Assembly: GCA_016186795.1 (NCBI GenBank) | Contig: JACPKY010000002.1 | Span: 941,814 to 1,005,813 of the forward strand | Source: Candidatus Gottesmanbacteria bacterium | Lineage (GTDB): Bacteria; Patescibacteria; Microgenomatia; 2-02-FULL-39-11 | Reading direction: 5' to 3' | Length of the DNA stretch: 64,000 bases | Shown: positions 24,519 to 33,599 of the stretch, piece by piece | Position numbering within the stretch: position 1 is the first letter of the stretch | How the letters are laid out: the number at the start of each line of letters is the position of its first letter | Program-made: the position numbers and the translations under genes | The notes under the pieces: generated by a model | Told to the model about the DNA's origin: nothing | Seen by the model: the letters and a program-made list of their open reading frames with translations, nothing else | Database searches by the model: none

Positions 24519-25652
24519 CTATGAGAGATTGGTGTGTTTGCGGTGAAGAGTTTCAATTGTTTGAAGTGTAACATTTTTTTCTTTTAAAAAGAGATTACTT
24601 TTCCGTACTGCATTTTCAAGTACGGTGAGGGTTTTGTCATACGTTTCTCGGTCAACAGGGTATGGTGTTCCGTCTTTTCCGCCATAGGCAAAAGAGTAGC
24701 GGGCGGGATCTTCATAGGACGGTTTTGCACCGTAGATAACTTCTGCAACGAGAGAGAGTGCTCGAATTGTTTTTCCACCCACACCAGGAGTCATTAGTAG
24801 TTTTTCAAATGATGTTGGTTTGGTTGTAATTACCGTATTTATTGTTTTTTGCAGTTGCGGATGCAGAAACTCTTTCTCAACCGGATGGTTTGTAAATTCA
24901 ATGCCTGGCAGTTCCAAGATTTTGAAATGTTGAGCTGATTTTGGTTTTGCCAAAACCTGGAGATTTCTATAGAGGCTGCGTTCTTCTTTAATTAGTTCAA
25001 GTGTTGTTGCCTTATTATCTTTGCTTGCTTTATTCGTAAGATCAAGAACCCGCGAAAGGCGTGTTTGCGTCGCAATACCCATATGAGGTTCTTCAATGAA
25101 ATCTTCAACGTGGCTCCCTAACCAATGATAGCGTCTTGCTCTCCCAATTGCAGTATTCATTCCTTGCTGGACAACAGCCCATTGCCCCTTTTTATTGAAT
25201 ATAAAACTATGATGGTACAGGGTAAATCCATCTTGAATAAGGGCTGAATCTACTTTTGCAGCAGCTCGACTTGAGTAAATTAAACGATCTGAATCTATTT
25301 GGGAAAATCCTAAATCCCACGACCAGATTTTAATCTGGTCAGGAGTCTTTCTACTTGTTTTTCCTTTCCCTCCACAAATAAATACATCGACATCTTTTTC
25401 AAGTCCTCGAAGGGCCTCTTTGAGAGCTGCGGTTGTGGTGATGGTAAGGCCTGAAGCATTCCAGTCAAATGCCATAAGCGTTCCAAGGGATTGAAACCAG
25501 ACAGGGTCTGCCAGGCGCTTTAAAAATTCCTCACTTCCAAACTCAGAAATAATTGCCAAAGCAATCACTCTTCCAAGTCGTGTCATCCTTTGAAAAAGCC
25601 AGGCAGGGCACTGACCGTAGTCAAGAGTCATTGTCGTTATGCCAGTTCTCAT
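24519..25652 (-). CDS. DUF763 family protein
   Basis: The 377-aa product has the DUF763 layout: RTGITTMTLDYGQCPAWLFQRM, then RLADPVWFQSLGTLMAFDWNASGLTITTTAALKEAL, ICGGKGKTSRKTP, YHHSFIFNKKGQWAVVQQGMN and RARRYHWLG. A helix-hairpin-helix-like PGVGGKTIRALSLVAEVIYG sits near residue 300. DUF763 proteins occur in archaea and some bacteria and their function is not established; the HhH-like element hints at DNA contact. I use the ATG at 25652 (family N-terminus MRTG). An in-frame TTG at 25673 would overlap the TATAAT upstream, which lies 9 nt from the ATG. Confidence 0.85.
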   Translation of the reverse strand: MRTGITTMTLDYGQCPAWLFQRMTRLGRVIALAIISEFGSEEFLKRLADPVWFQSLGTLMAFDWNASGLTITTTAALKEALRGLEKDVDVFICGGKGKTSRKTPDQIKIWSWDLGFSQIDSDRLIYSSRAAAKVDSALIQDGFTLYHHSFIFNKKGQWAVVQQGMNTAIGRARRYHWLGSHVEDFIEEPHMGIATQTRLSRVLDLTNKASKDNKATTLELIKEERSLYRNLQVLAKPKSAQHFKILELPGIEFTNHPVEKEFLHPQLQKTINTVITTKPTSFEKLLMTPGVGGKTIRALSLVAEVIYGAKPSYEDPARYSFAYGGKDGTPYPVDRETYDKTLTVLENAVRKSNLFLKEKNVTLQTIETLHRKHTNLS

Positions 25653-25711
25653 AGGAGATTCATTATAATACAAGACATGAAGGGTTTAGAGATACCGTTG
25701 AGGTTAGTACA

Positions 25712-26506
25712 CTAATGAATACAAAGAACGCTGCCTACAGATTTCAATTCCGGAAAGACAAACGGGTTTAGGTCTTGTTTAAGATAAAAAAATGATGCGG
25801 AACCTCCGTCAAGATTTATTCCCTTTTCAAATACAACATGGTTTTTTACTTCTTTGGAAGAGAGAATAACAGGAAGATCTGAGAGGAACGGACCACTGAG
25901 AATATTATCTTTTTCTGTAATAGAGATAAGAAAAAACTTTCCATCATCTGTTTGGGCGATGACCGATCTTCTGGCGTATTCATCATCCACCAGTTGTAAT
26001 CTCTTTTTTCCAATGGGAAAGAGCGGTCCAGTTTGGAGGATAAAATCAAGATTTTCAAAGGACTGTGGTTTCTGGTACTCGATATATCGTTTCCCACTTT
26101 TCTCCTGCCAAAAAAAACCGGTGGCAAGATTGCTTTGAATTTCTGGCGAATAGGTTTTTCCTCCTGTCATAAAAAGTCCCAGTGGTTTTTCCTCTTCAAG
26201 GTAGAACCCTCCATTGATAGATGCTTCACATGAGTTTGCTTTTGCAAGTGCCTCGCCGTCTTCTTTTTGAGAAAAATTGGGAAGAAGTGTTACTGTTTTG
26301 GACTTAGGGACTTCCCAGATCCAGGCAGTGAACGTGTGAGTATCATAGGGAATATTTATTGATATCCCTGGGAATTGAACTTCTTGTTTGAAAGAAGGGA
26401 TAGGGGAGGAAGTGGGAGTTTGCGGAATTTTTAGAAGTCCCTGGCTTGTCCAACTACCGAGGGTAAGAAAAAATCCAAAAAGAATTGAGAAGAGCTTCTC
26501 AAGCAT
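25712..26506 (-). CDS. Phosphodiester glycosidase (NAGPA-like) family secreted protein
   Basis: The product starts with a signal peptide (MLEKLFSILFGFFLTLGSW) and a Pro/Ser linker. The phosphodiester glycosidase domain follows: CEASINGGFYLEEEKPLGLFM, FILQTGPLFPIG, RSVIAQTDDGKFFLI and GINLDGGSASFFYLK. The family removes sugar from phosphodiester-linked glycans, so an envelope glycopolymer is a plausible substrate. The frame is open far upstream, but the signal peptide at 26506 and a TATAAT (complement of 26513-26518) placed 6 nt before that ATG fix the start. It is divergent from the HPS-fold gene, whose start is only 63 nt away. Confidence 0.85.
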   Translation of the reverse strand: MLEKLFSILFGFFLTLGSWTSQGLLKIPQTPTSSPIPSFKQEVQFPGISINIPYDTHTFTAWIWEVPKSKTVTLLPNFSQKEDGEALAKANSCEASINGGFYLEEEKPLGLFMTGGKTYSPEIQSNLATGFFWQEKSGKRYIEYQKPQSFENLDFILQTGPLFPIGKKRLQLVDDEYARRSVIAQTDDGKFFLISITEKDNILSGPFLSDLPVILSSKEVKNHVVFEKGINLDGGSASFFYLKQDLNPFVFPELKSVGSVLCIH

Positions 26507-26569
26507 TTCCCCATTATATACAAAAAGAGCTTGGTTGTAGAAAGAATCATTTATCTTTACAATGAATAT

Positions 26570-27241
26570 ATGCTCGATCGGAAAAAGAGGTATTTGCAAG
26601 TTGCTCTCAATAGTACTCTTGACGAAGCGTACAACATCATACAAAACCTTCCGCCGAGCGATCGGATATTAATTGAAGCTGGGACACCACTTATCAAGCA
26701 GTACGGCGCTCGGGTGATTGCCAATCTAAAGAACTGGTGGGAAGAGAGATTAGATATGGCGAGCTTTCCCTATATTGTTGCTGATCTTAAGACTATGGAT
26801 CGAGGAGCAACAGAAGTTGCAATTGCAAGAACTGCCGGTGCATCTGGCATAGTTGCTTTAGGGCAAGGGCCAATTGAAATGCTTGATGTGTTTATTGATG
26901 AGGCGGGAAAGCAAGGACTTGATAGTATGGTTGATATGATGAATGTTGAGCAACCGATAAAAATACTGCGGAAACTTAAAAAACTTCCCGATGTAGTTCT
27001 TCTTCATAGGGGAGTGGATGAAGAGACATTTAATAAAGATAAACCGATACCCTATATCCAAATAAACAAAGTCCGGGCAAGTTATAACGTTTTGATATCA
27101 ATTGCCGGAGGAGATACAATCCGGGAAGTCCAGCGGGCAATTTTCAACGATGCCAATATTGTCGTTGTCTGGAAAGAGTTTTACCGACCAACAGAAGAAA
27201 CAGCAAATCTGGCGGAAGAGTTTTTGAGAGTGATAAAATAG
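26570..27241 (+). CDS. 3-hexulose-6-phosphate synthase/OMPDC-fold protein
   Basis: The 223-aa (beta/alpha)8 protein matches the HUMPS/OMP decarboxylase superfamily. It starts LQVALNSTLDEAYNII, has the substrate Glu in LIEAGTPLIKQYGARVI, and the D-x-K-x-x-D catalytic motif in ADLKTMDRG. A His in LLHRGVDEE and the phosphate-binding region ISIAGGDTI follow. Hexulose-6-phosphate synthase condenses formaldehyde with ribulose-5-phosphate, or runs in reverse to supply ribulose-5-phosphate. No hexulose isomerase is adjacent, so the exact reaction is uncertain. A TACAAT (26558-26563) is 6 nt before the ATG at 26570; the in-frame start at 26531 lies upstream of that promoter and is unlikely. Confidence 0.8.
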   Translation: MLDRKKRYLQVALNSTLDEAYNIIQNLPPSDRILIEAGTPLIKQYGARVIANLKNWWEERLDMASFPYIVADLKTMDRGATEVAIARTAGASGIVALGQGPIEMLDVFIDEAGKQGLDSMVDMMNVEQPIKILRKLKKLPDVVLLHRGVDEETFNKDKPIPYIQINKVRASYNVLISIAGGDTIREVQRAIFNDANIVVVWKEFYRPTEETANLAEEFLRVIK

Positions 27242-27994
27242 TTACAGATACGTATTCACAAAGACCCCTTCCCCTTTGTACGGAACAAAAAGTCCATTGT
27301 CTGCAAAAGGGTTTTTATTTGCCCGAAGGTCCGGCTCAATGCGATCAAGAGTGCACTTGGTACAAAGAAATTCTCCCGGGATATTGACGCTTCTCATAAC
27401 TGGGCCACTGCTGTCCCACTGCAATACTCCTTTGCGATAATAAGAAACAGACGCACTGTTTTTGCACTTCGAACATTTCCCTTGTATTTCTCGTAGTCGT
27501 TCTTCCATTATTTGTCTATCTTCTTTTCGAAAATAGAACGCCTCAAATTCGCTTATAGGATAGTAAGGATACATTGTCCCGCAGTATTTTCGATCCTGCT
27601 CTGGATGAAAGACGACCATCTTATGAGGAAATTGGAGAAATGATTTTGAGAATTCATGAAGAAGATGATTTCGGCAGTATGGCGTGTGTTTGTCGCCTTC
27701 ACGGATAAGAATATCCTCTGTTTTCTTCTGACATGTAAAACACTTTTTCTTACCAAAATTGCTTTGAAGTGAGAGAAAGAAGTTATTAAGAAGATGGATA
27801 CCTCCTATGAAAATAAGAGAAAGACCCAAAAAAGAATTTTCAATCAAATCAACGATGATCTTTGCTGGTTGAGTTTGATTAAAATGTAGGTTTGGTTCAA
27901 TAAGGACTGCTCCAACGATAATAAGGATCAGTGCAATGATTTTTCCCACACGAGAATTTCTCATAGGATTTGGAATAGTAAGAGAGGCGCTCAC
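27242..27994 (-). CDS. Membrane protein with Cys-rich zinc-binding-like region
   Basis: The 250-aa product begins with a short arm and two membrane spans (IIALILIIVGAVLIEP and FLGLSLIFIGGIHLLNNF). A soluble domain follows with CFTCQKK...YCRNH and CSKCKNS...CTKC pairs, in the style of zinc ribbons. The family is not recognised. It starts (GTG at 27994, or ATG at 27964) 12 nt after the slipin stop, so it is probably co-transcribed with slipin. It may be a membrane-microdomain partner, which is inference from position. Its stop meets that of the convergent HPS-fold gene. Confidence 0.68.
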   Translation of the reverse strand: MSASLTIPNPMRNSRVGKIIALILIIVGAVLIEPNLHFNQTQPAKIIVDLIENSFLGLSLIFIGGIHLLNNFFLSLQSNFGKKKCFTCQKKTEDILIREGDKHTPYCRNHLLHEFSKSFLQFPHKMVVFHPEQDRKYCGTMYPYYPISEFEAFYFRKEDRQIMEERLREIQGKCSKCKNSASVSYYRKGVLQWDSSGPVMRSVNIPGEFLCTKCTLDRIEPDLRANKNPFADNGLFVPYKGEGVFVNTYL

Positions 27995-28006
27995 ACTCGG
28001 AATGAA

Positions 28007-28762
28007 TCACTTGCTGGTAAGTTTTTTCAATCCTTCAATGATTTGGATGGGGAGAGCAAAAACAACGGTGTTTGCTGGATTTGCAGTTGTTGCCTCAATT
28101 GTCTGAAGGGTACGCAGAGATATTGCCCCACTTCGAGCCATGTGTTCCATTGCTTTTTTGAGATTTTCTGATGCTGATAACTCTCCTTGAGATCTGATAA
28201 TCGTTGCCCGTCTTTCTCTTTCTGCTTCTGCCTGTTTGGCCATAGCCCGTTTCATATCCGCAGGAAGCTCAATATCCTGGATTTTAATAGCTGTTACATC
28301 CACACCCCATTCAGTTGTTTCACTATCGACAAGTTTTTTTATCTCATCGGCAATTTTTTGCCGATCAACTAGTAAACTATCAAGCTCCACTCCGCCGATG
28401 ACATCGCGAAGTGCAGTCTGCGCATATTGAGTGACTGCATAGGTAAAATCCTGGATCTTCAAAACTGCATCTTCAGGTTTGGTTACCTGGAAATACACAA
28501 CAGCATTAATACCAACAGGGACATTATCTTTAGTAATAACTTCTTGCTGGGGGATATCTGAGGTGGTGATCCGGATATCGACTTTTATAAGCCTCTGTAA
28601 TATGGGGATGACAACTTTCAGACCTGGTTCAAGCGTATAGGAATATGATCCAAGAGTAAGGACAATTCCACGTTCGTACTGGTCGATAATCTTAAGCCCA
28701 AGAAGGGCAAGGACAACACCTATTACTAAAGCAACGAGGAAAAACCCTCCAAAAATTTCCAT
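28007..28762 (-). CDS. Slipin (stomatin/SPFH family) membrane protein
   Basis: The 251-aa product has one N-terminal hydrophobic segment (FFLVALVIGVVLALLGLKII). The SPFH domain follows: QYERGIVLTLGSYSYTLEPGLKVVIPILQRLIKVDIR, DIPQQEVITKDNVPVGINAVVYFQV, YAQTALRDVIGGVELDSLLVDRQKI and WGVDVTAIKIQDIELPADM. An Ala/Glu-rich coiled coil comes next. SPFH proteins form membrane rings linked to protease control or microdomains. The usual NfeD partner is absent; the neighbouring gene codes for a two-span Cys-rich protein instead. A TACTAT lies 8 nt before the ATG. Confidence 0.93.
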   Translation of the reverse strand: MEIFGGFFLVALVIGVVLALLGLKIIDQYERGIVLTLGSYSYTLEPGLKVVIPILQRLIKVDIRITTSDIPQQEVITKDNVPVGINAVVYFQVTKPEDAVLKIQDFTYAVTQYAQTALRDVIGGVELDSLLVDRQKIADEIKKLVDSETTEWGVDVTAIKIQDIELPADMKRAMAKQAEAERERRATIIRSQGELSASENLKKAMEHMARSGAISLRTLQTIEATTANPANTVVFALPIQIIEGLKKLTSK

Positions 28763-28807
28763 ACTTTTTTATAGTAACAGGTTTAGCGATTTGTTAAAAG
28801 AGTCTTT

Positions 28808-30991
28808 TTATCCCTTTACAGCGCCCAATTCCAAAATCATAAACTGAGAGCGATTAATAGGAGCAAGTGTAGGATTTTCTGGATTTGGAGAAATTTCTGA
28901 ACTAACAAAAAAGTGTAAACGGTAAAGATTGTCTGGTCTGGGAGTGATTTTTAAGGGCAACTTATTATTTACTTCATCTTCTGATATTAAACCAATAAAC
29001 AAATAATCTGAATCTATATCGAAGCTGGCATGGCGCAGTTCAAATAAGAGGCGTTCTTCTTCAAGAGGAAGAAGAGCGAGTTTTTGGGAGATATCTTGTA
29101 CAAATTTGGCTAACTGACTTTTGGGGATGATCCAACTCGTATCCGGTTTAGTAAATTCTTTTGATTCGTATTCATAATAGAGAAAATCTCGTATAAATTC
29201 CCCCACTTTCAAACTTTTATTTTCTTGTATCGCTACATTCCAGATATTTTCTTTTGATATAGGAGGGTCGGAATAGATAGGCAAAAGACCTGGTTCTATA
29301 GCTACATTAGTATACGCTTGGGCATAGATGAAAAGCGTGGGTGAAGTGACACTAAGCCTGATGGGACAATGGGGTTCATCGCTCATCATCTTTGCAACTG
29401 TTTCGGCAGAAACCAATGGTTGGGTATAATCAGGTACTGTTTTATGCACCTGATCAAGAAGTTCATCTACAGTTGGTAACTGATATTCCGGCGGCCATGG
29501 TAGGTACCAGAGAGCTTTGTGAGTAGTAGTTACTACGTGCAGACCGACCCGACCCATCCCAAAACCTAGATCCCAAATGGGGTTTAAATATTTTTCTATA
29601 CTTGCGTATGTGCACTTTTTAGGAGTGGGGGTGGGTGTCGGTTGTCCTGGATATAGAGTATTGGTCGGATGAGGAGTGGTTTCAGGTGTTGATGTTACTG
29701 TTGGACTAGGGGTAATTCCAGCTGGAAGAGTGGGTTGAGGAGTGGCTGTTGGAGTAACTGGAACAAAGGAGCCCAACTCTATTGAATCTCCAGCAACTTC
29801 TCCAACTCTTGTGAGAGAAAGAAGAGACGTTGTTCCATCTGCAAGAGCTGGGATGGTTTCGGTAAATCGGACTGTGTATCCTGAGTTAAGCAGGGCAGTT
29901 CCTCGAATAAGATACATCGGGACAAGATTTGTTTGCACAACTGTTGGGTGATTTTCCAGATATGTCAGTACGTAGTCTGTAATTGTCGCTTTTTTGGCAT
30001 GGGCTAGATTTCCGGGATAGACTTTCCCGATATCTACTGCTCCACTCCCAGCAGGGAGAGTAAGTGAGAGAGATGATTTATGAGCAATAAACTGTTGTAG
30101 AGCTTGTTGGGGTGAAAGTAGTTCTTCTTGTTGAATGATCCGTCGTGAGGCGATCCATCGTATGTTGGAAGCGATAGACAATAGTTTACCTTCCTTATCT
30201 ATAGCAACAGTCATTGTGTTAAAGTCATTGGGACGGGCAAAACCGTCCTGATTAGTAGAGGTATTGATGATATTTTCATCTTCTATAGTTGAAAGAGACG
30301 TTACACCCACGGCCAAAGAAGATAGTGGTTGATCTTCGGGGGCGTTGACTACCCCCAGTGCGCTTAATATCGGAAGACCGGCAAGATCCCAGTCTCGGTG
30401 ACACTCGACGAAAGTGAATCCTGGTGAATCTTTCTTTTTATACGTGATGGGACAGCTGACTGTATCATCAGTGATACCGAGAGAAAAAAGAAGCGCTTGA
30501 ATTGGTTGTTCAAGAGGAATCCCAACAAATGACTGATAGGAAAAACCTCCGGTCTGTGGATAGAACGTAAGCATACCAAGACTGTCTGGGTTTTTGACAT
30601 TTTTAAGAACAACAAGAGCGTTCGTTGAACTTTGTATCTCACTTAAACTTAATCTTTGTCCAAAAGAGACAATTTCTTCTTGTGAGTAGTTTTTTTTAAG
30701 AGTATAGGCATACATCGTATCAGGAATAACCGGTAGAGAAGCAGTATTTTCGTACGTTTCAAAATAGACTTGCGGTGGAGGACCGATGGTGGGGGAAATT
30801 TCTGAAGGGATAGGAATAGAATCAGGAGAAGGTTTTTGAGGTAAAGATTGCTTGGAAAGTAGAAGAAAAACCATTGTGACAAAGAAGAAACATCCCACAG
30901 CAAGAAAAAGCAAACGGTGACGGGAAAGGAGATTTTTTAGACGTTGCCAGTGAGAGAATGATATTGTATCAACATCCTGAGTTTCCATCAT
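28808..30991 (-). CDS. Large extracytoplasmic protein with one membrane span, unknown
   Basis: The 727-aa product has a cytoplasmic N-tail, one span (LLFLAVGCFFFVTMVFLLL, about residues 28-46) and a Pro-rich stalk. Two folded extracytoplasmic parts (about 75-395 and 450-725) are separated by a Pro/Thr linker (residues about 398-445) rich in TPTP repeats. No enzymatic motif is visible. The protein ends with beta-rich sequence and six or so scattered Cys. A TACTAT (complement of 30998-31003) is 6 nt before the first of two adjacent ATG codons, suggesting a leaderless message. A surface or substrate-capture role is conceivable but unsupported. Confidence 0.7.
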   Translation of the reverse strand: MMETQDVDTISFSHWQRLKNLLSRHRLLFLAVGCFFFVTMVFLLLSKQSLPQKPSPDSIPIPSEISPTIGPPPQVYFETYENTASLPVIPDTMYAYTLKKNYSQEEIVSFGQRLSLSEIQSSTNALVVLKNVKNPDSLGMLTFYPQTGGFSYQSFVGIPLEQPIQALLFSLGITDDTVSCPITYKKKDSPGFTFVECHRDWDLAGLPILSALGVVNAPEDQPLSSLAVGVTSLSTIEDENIINTSTNQDGFARPNDFNTMTVAIDKEGKLLSIASNIRWIASRRIIQQEELLSPQQALQQFIAHKSSLSLTLPAGSGAVDIGKVYPGNLAHAKKATITDYVLTYLENHPTVVQTNLVPMYLIRGTALLNSGYTVRFTETIPALADGTTSLLSLTRVGEVAGDSIELGSFVPVTPTATPQPTLPAGITPSPTVTSTPETTPHPTNTLYPGQPTPTPTPKKCTYASIEKYLNPIWDLGFGMGRVGLHVVTTTHKALWYLPWPPEYQLPTVDELLDQVHKTVPDYTQPLVSAETVAKMMSDEPHCPIRLSVTSPTLFIYAQAYTNVAIEPGLLPIYSDPPISKENIWNVAIQENKSLKVGEFIRDFLYYEYESKEFTKPDTSWIIPKSQLAKFVQDISQKLALLPLEEERLLFELRHASFDIDSDYLFIGLISEDEVNNKLPLKITPRPDNLYRLHFFVSSEISPNPENPTLAPINRSQFMILELGAVKG

Positions 30992-31050
30992 AGATTTATA
31001 GTAACACCCCTTTATTTGACAGGGAAGAGGTGTATATAGTAATATAGAAT

Positions 31051-31533
31051 ATGGTTGCGCAAAACAGCCAACTTAGGAAAAAATTGGAAAATTCCGCTTT
31101 TACTCGGCCAAAAAAGGGCCGAGTTATTTGTTTCTGCGGCTCATTTAAGTTTTATAAGGATATGGAACGTGCCGCAAAAACACTTCGCAAATATGGGTAT
31201 AAAGTTATTGTTCCTCAGCCCTCTCATATCCGCCACGGTCATAAGCCTGAAGAACTCAAAACGAAAAAATACGACAAAAAAACGCTCACCAAATGGGAAG
31301 GAGAGGGAGCATTTGCCCATCTTGAGAATATCAGAAAAAGTGATGCAGTCTACATTTTTAACAAAGGCTCCTATCTGGGACCTGCTGTGACTGTCGAAAT
31401 TGGGTATTCTCTGGCATTAAAAAAGCCAATTTTTTCGAAATCAAAAATACGAGATATTACCATAACCAACTTTATTTCGAAAGTTGTCTCCCCTCAAAAA
31501 TTGAGAAAGTATTTGATCAAAGAGGAGGTATAA
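31051..31533 (+). CDS. Nucleoside 2-deoxyribosyltransferase-like protein
   Basis: The 160-aa product has the N-terminal strand with CFCGSFKFYKDMERA and the C-terminal SDAVYIFNKGSYLGPAVTVEIGYSLALKKPIF of the nucleoside 2-deoxyribosyltransferase-like (Rossmann-type) fold. The Glu in TVEIGYS corresponds to the usual catalytic Glu position. Its substrate is unknown; family members either exchange bases on deoxynucleosides or hydrolyse the N-glycosidic bond. It stands 7 nt before adenosine deaminase, at the head of a purine salvage group. That context favours a role in nucleoside scavenging. Confidence 0.8.
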   Translation: MVAQNSQLRKKLENSAFTRPKKGRVICFCGSFKFYKDMERAAKTLRKYGYKVIVPQPSHIRHGHKPEELKTKKYDKKTLTKWEGEGAFAHLENIRKSDAVYIFNKGSYLGPAVTVEIGYSLALKKPIFSKSKIRDITITNFISKVVSPQKLRKYLIKEEV

Positions 31534-31540
31534 TAAAAGT

Positions 31541-32527
31541 ATGAATAGTGTTATTCATCCATTCGGAGAGCTTACAGAACTCCACGTCCATGTAGGATCA
31601 GCAGTTGATCCTCCTATGATGTGGGAGATAGCCCATGATCAGGGGATTAAACTACCCACCAAAAATTACTGGGATTTTCGAAGTCTCATTACTGTTTCGG
31701 ATGTTACAACCTACCAAAAATACCTTGATCTTTTCCACTGGACAGAGCTCATTCAATCCTCTCCAGAGGCAATGGAAAAGAGTATTTACTCGATCGCCTC
31801 AGGGGCATATCGAAAAAATAACATCACAACGTTGGAAATCCGTTTCAATCCCATGAAGAGGAATCGGGGTGGAGAACGAGATCTTGATCACATTATTCTT
31901 GCCGCAGTACACGGAATGGAGAAGGCGATGCTCGCTTTTCCCATTCGGGTTGGACTTATTTTTTGCTTCGATCGGACATTTTCTCCAAAACTCAACGCGA
32001 TTTTAGCCCAAAAAGCAATCAAATACGCTAAACGTGGTGTTGTTGGAATTGATTTGGCAGGACCAATTGATGAAAAATTTTCTCTTGAGTCGCTCGTTCC
32101 ATTGGTTTCCGATTGTAAAAACGCAGGACTTGGCGTAACAATTCATACGGGGGAGGCAACTGGAGCAGGAGAGGTAAAAAGGGTTATTGAACTTCTACAA
32201 CCCTCTCGTATCGGTCATGGTGTACGATCAATTGAGGATGAAGATGTACTTAGACTTCTTTCTTCGCGTGGAATTACTCTAGAAGTGTGTCCGACATCCA
32301 ATATCCATACGGCAGTTGTCAAAGATTTATTTTCCTTCAAAGAAATATTTAGGAAACTTAAGACGTTCAATGTTCCTTTTACGGTGAATACTGACGGACC
32401 TGAGATGCTTGGGACGAACCTTGTTTCTGAATACAATTTGTTACTGAAAGAAGGAATTCTGACAAAGGAGGACTTGCATCTCGCATCGAAACAAGCAAAA
32501 AAAGCAAGTTTTATTCCCCATGAATGA
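31541..32527 (+). CDS. add: Adenosine deaminase
   Basis: This enzyme converts adenosine or deoxyadenosine to inosine or deoxyinosine. The metal-dependent amidohydrolase motifs are complete. HVHVGSAVDP near residue 12 supplies two His ligands and IHTGEATGAGEV the third His plus the catalytic Glu. IGHGVRS supplies the base His and VNTDGPEMLGTNL the Asp. VCPTSNIHT is also typical. At 328 aa the size fits the family. A TATAAT (31529-31534) lies 6 nt before the ATG, and an AGGAGG (31523-31528) lies 12 nt away. The 3' end overlaps the guaB start by 8 nt, so translation is coupled. Confidence 0.93.
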   Translation: MNSVIHPFGELTELHVHVGSAVDPPMMWEIAHDQGIKLPTKNYWDFRSLITVSDVTTYQKYLDLFHWTELIQSSPEAMEKSIYSIASGAYRKNNITTLEIRFNPMKRNRGGERDLDHIILAAVHGMEKAMLAFPIRVGLIFCFDRTFSPKLNAILAQKAIKYAKRGVVGIDLAGPIDEKFSLESLVPLVSDCKNAGLGVTIHTGEATGAGEVKRVIELLQPSRIGHGVRSIEDEDVLRLLSSRGITLEVCPTSNIHTAVVKDLFSFKEIFRKLKTFNVPFTVNTDGPEMLGTNLVSEYNLLLKEGILTKEDLHLASKQAKKASFIPHE

Positions 32528-33593
32528 AAATAAAATTGTGCAAAAACCGGGACTCACATTTGACGACGTACTCGTTTTACCGAATTTTGCCCAAGTGAAG
32601 CGCCAAGATATTGATGTAAAGACACATCTCACCCAAAAGATTTCCCTTTCTATTCCTATTGTTTCTTCTCCGATGGATACCGTAACAACAGCCCTTCTTG
32701 CGATTTCTTTGGCAAAACTCGGAGGGATTGGTTTTTTGCATCGAAACTTAACGATTGAGCAGCAAGTCGAAGAAATAAAAATAGTAAAAGAAGGAAATCA
32801 TCTGGTCGGTGCAGCTGTGGGCGTTGGGAAAGACCTCGAGGAACGAGTATCAAAACTTGCGGGAGTAAATGTCGACGCACTCATTGTCGATAGCGCTCAT
32901 GGATTTTCAAAATGGGTGATTGATGCTGTTACGTTTATTGCCCAAAAATATCCTCAGATTGAGCTTATTGGAGGCAACATTGCAACGAAGGAAGGAGCAG
33001 AAGCACTCATTAAAGCTGGGGCAAACGCATTACGAGTTGGTATGGGGCCTGGATCAATCTGCACAACAAGAGTTATCTCCGGTATGGGAGTACCCCAAAT
33101 TACAGCAATTATGGAGGTTTACTCTGTTGCCAAAGAACATAACATCCCAATTATTGCAGATGGTGGTATTCGTTCTTCCGGGGATATTGTTAAAGCGCTT
33201 GCAGCGGGGGCTGACTGCGTCATGCTTGGTTCTCTTCTGGCAGGATCGAATGAAGCACCTGGTGAAAAAGTAACAATTGAAGGAAAAGAGTATAAACGCT
33301 ATCGCGGGATGGGCTCAGTTGCGGCGATGGTAGAAGGGGGAGCAGCCCGTTACGGTCAAGAATATATAAAAGGGAAAGAGAAAAAATTAGTAGCTGAGGG
33401 TATTGAAGGTCTTGTCCCGTATAAAGGGAGTCTTGAAGATGTTATTGGTCAACTTGTCGGTGGGCTTCGAACAGGCATGTACTATGCGGGAGTAAAAAAT
33501 ATTAAAGAGCTAAAAGAGAAAACACGGTTTCTCAAAATTACCCAGGCATCACTTATAGAAAGTTATCCTCATACTATAACTATTAGAAAATAA
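32520..33593 (+). CDS. guaB: IMP dehydrogenase lacking CBS domains
   Basis: IMPDH oxidises IMP to XMP with NAD, the first step to GMP. The 357-aa product has GLTFDDVLVLP, SSPMDTVT, VDSAHG, the catalytic loop GPGSICTTR with Cys181, IADGGIRSSGDIVKALAAGAD, GSLLAGSNEAPGE and the flap RYRGMGSVAAM. Where CBS domains normally sit, the sequence runs straight from EQQVEEIKIVKEG to NHLVGAAVG, so the regulatory Bateman module is absent and the enzyme is about 130 aa shorter than usual. It overlaps add by 8 nt and precedes an unknown gene and guaA. Confidence 0.95.
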   Translation: MNENKIVQKPGLTFDDVLVLPNFAQVKRQDIDVKTHLTQKISLSIPIVSSPMDTVTTALLAISLAKLGGIGFLHRNLTIEQQVEEIKIVKEGNHLVGAAVGVGKDLEERVSKLAGVNVDALIVDSAHGFSKWVIDAVTFIAQKYPQIELIGGNIATKEGAEALIKAGANALRVGMGPGSICTTRVISGMGVPQITAIMEVYSVAKEHNIPIIADGGIRSSGDIVKALAAGADCVMLGSLLAGSNEAPGEKVTIEGKEYKRYRGMGSVAAMVEGGAARYGQEYIKGKEKKLVAEGIEGLVPYKGSLEDVIGQLVGGLRTGMYYAGVKNIKELKEKTRFLKITQASLIESYPHTITIRK

Positions 33594-33599
33594 ATAGCT

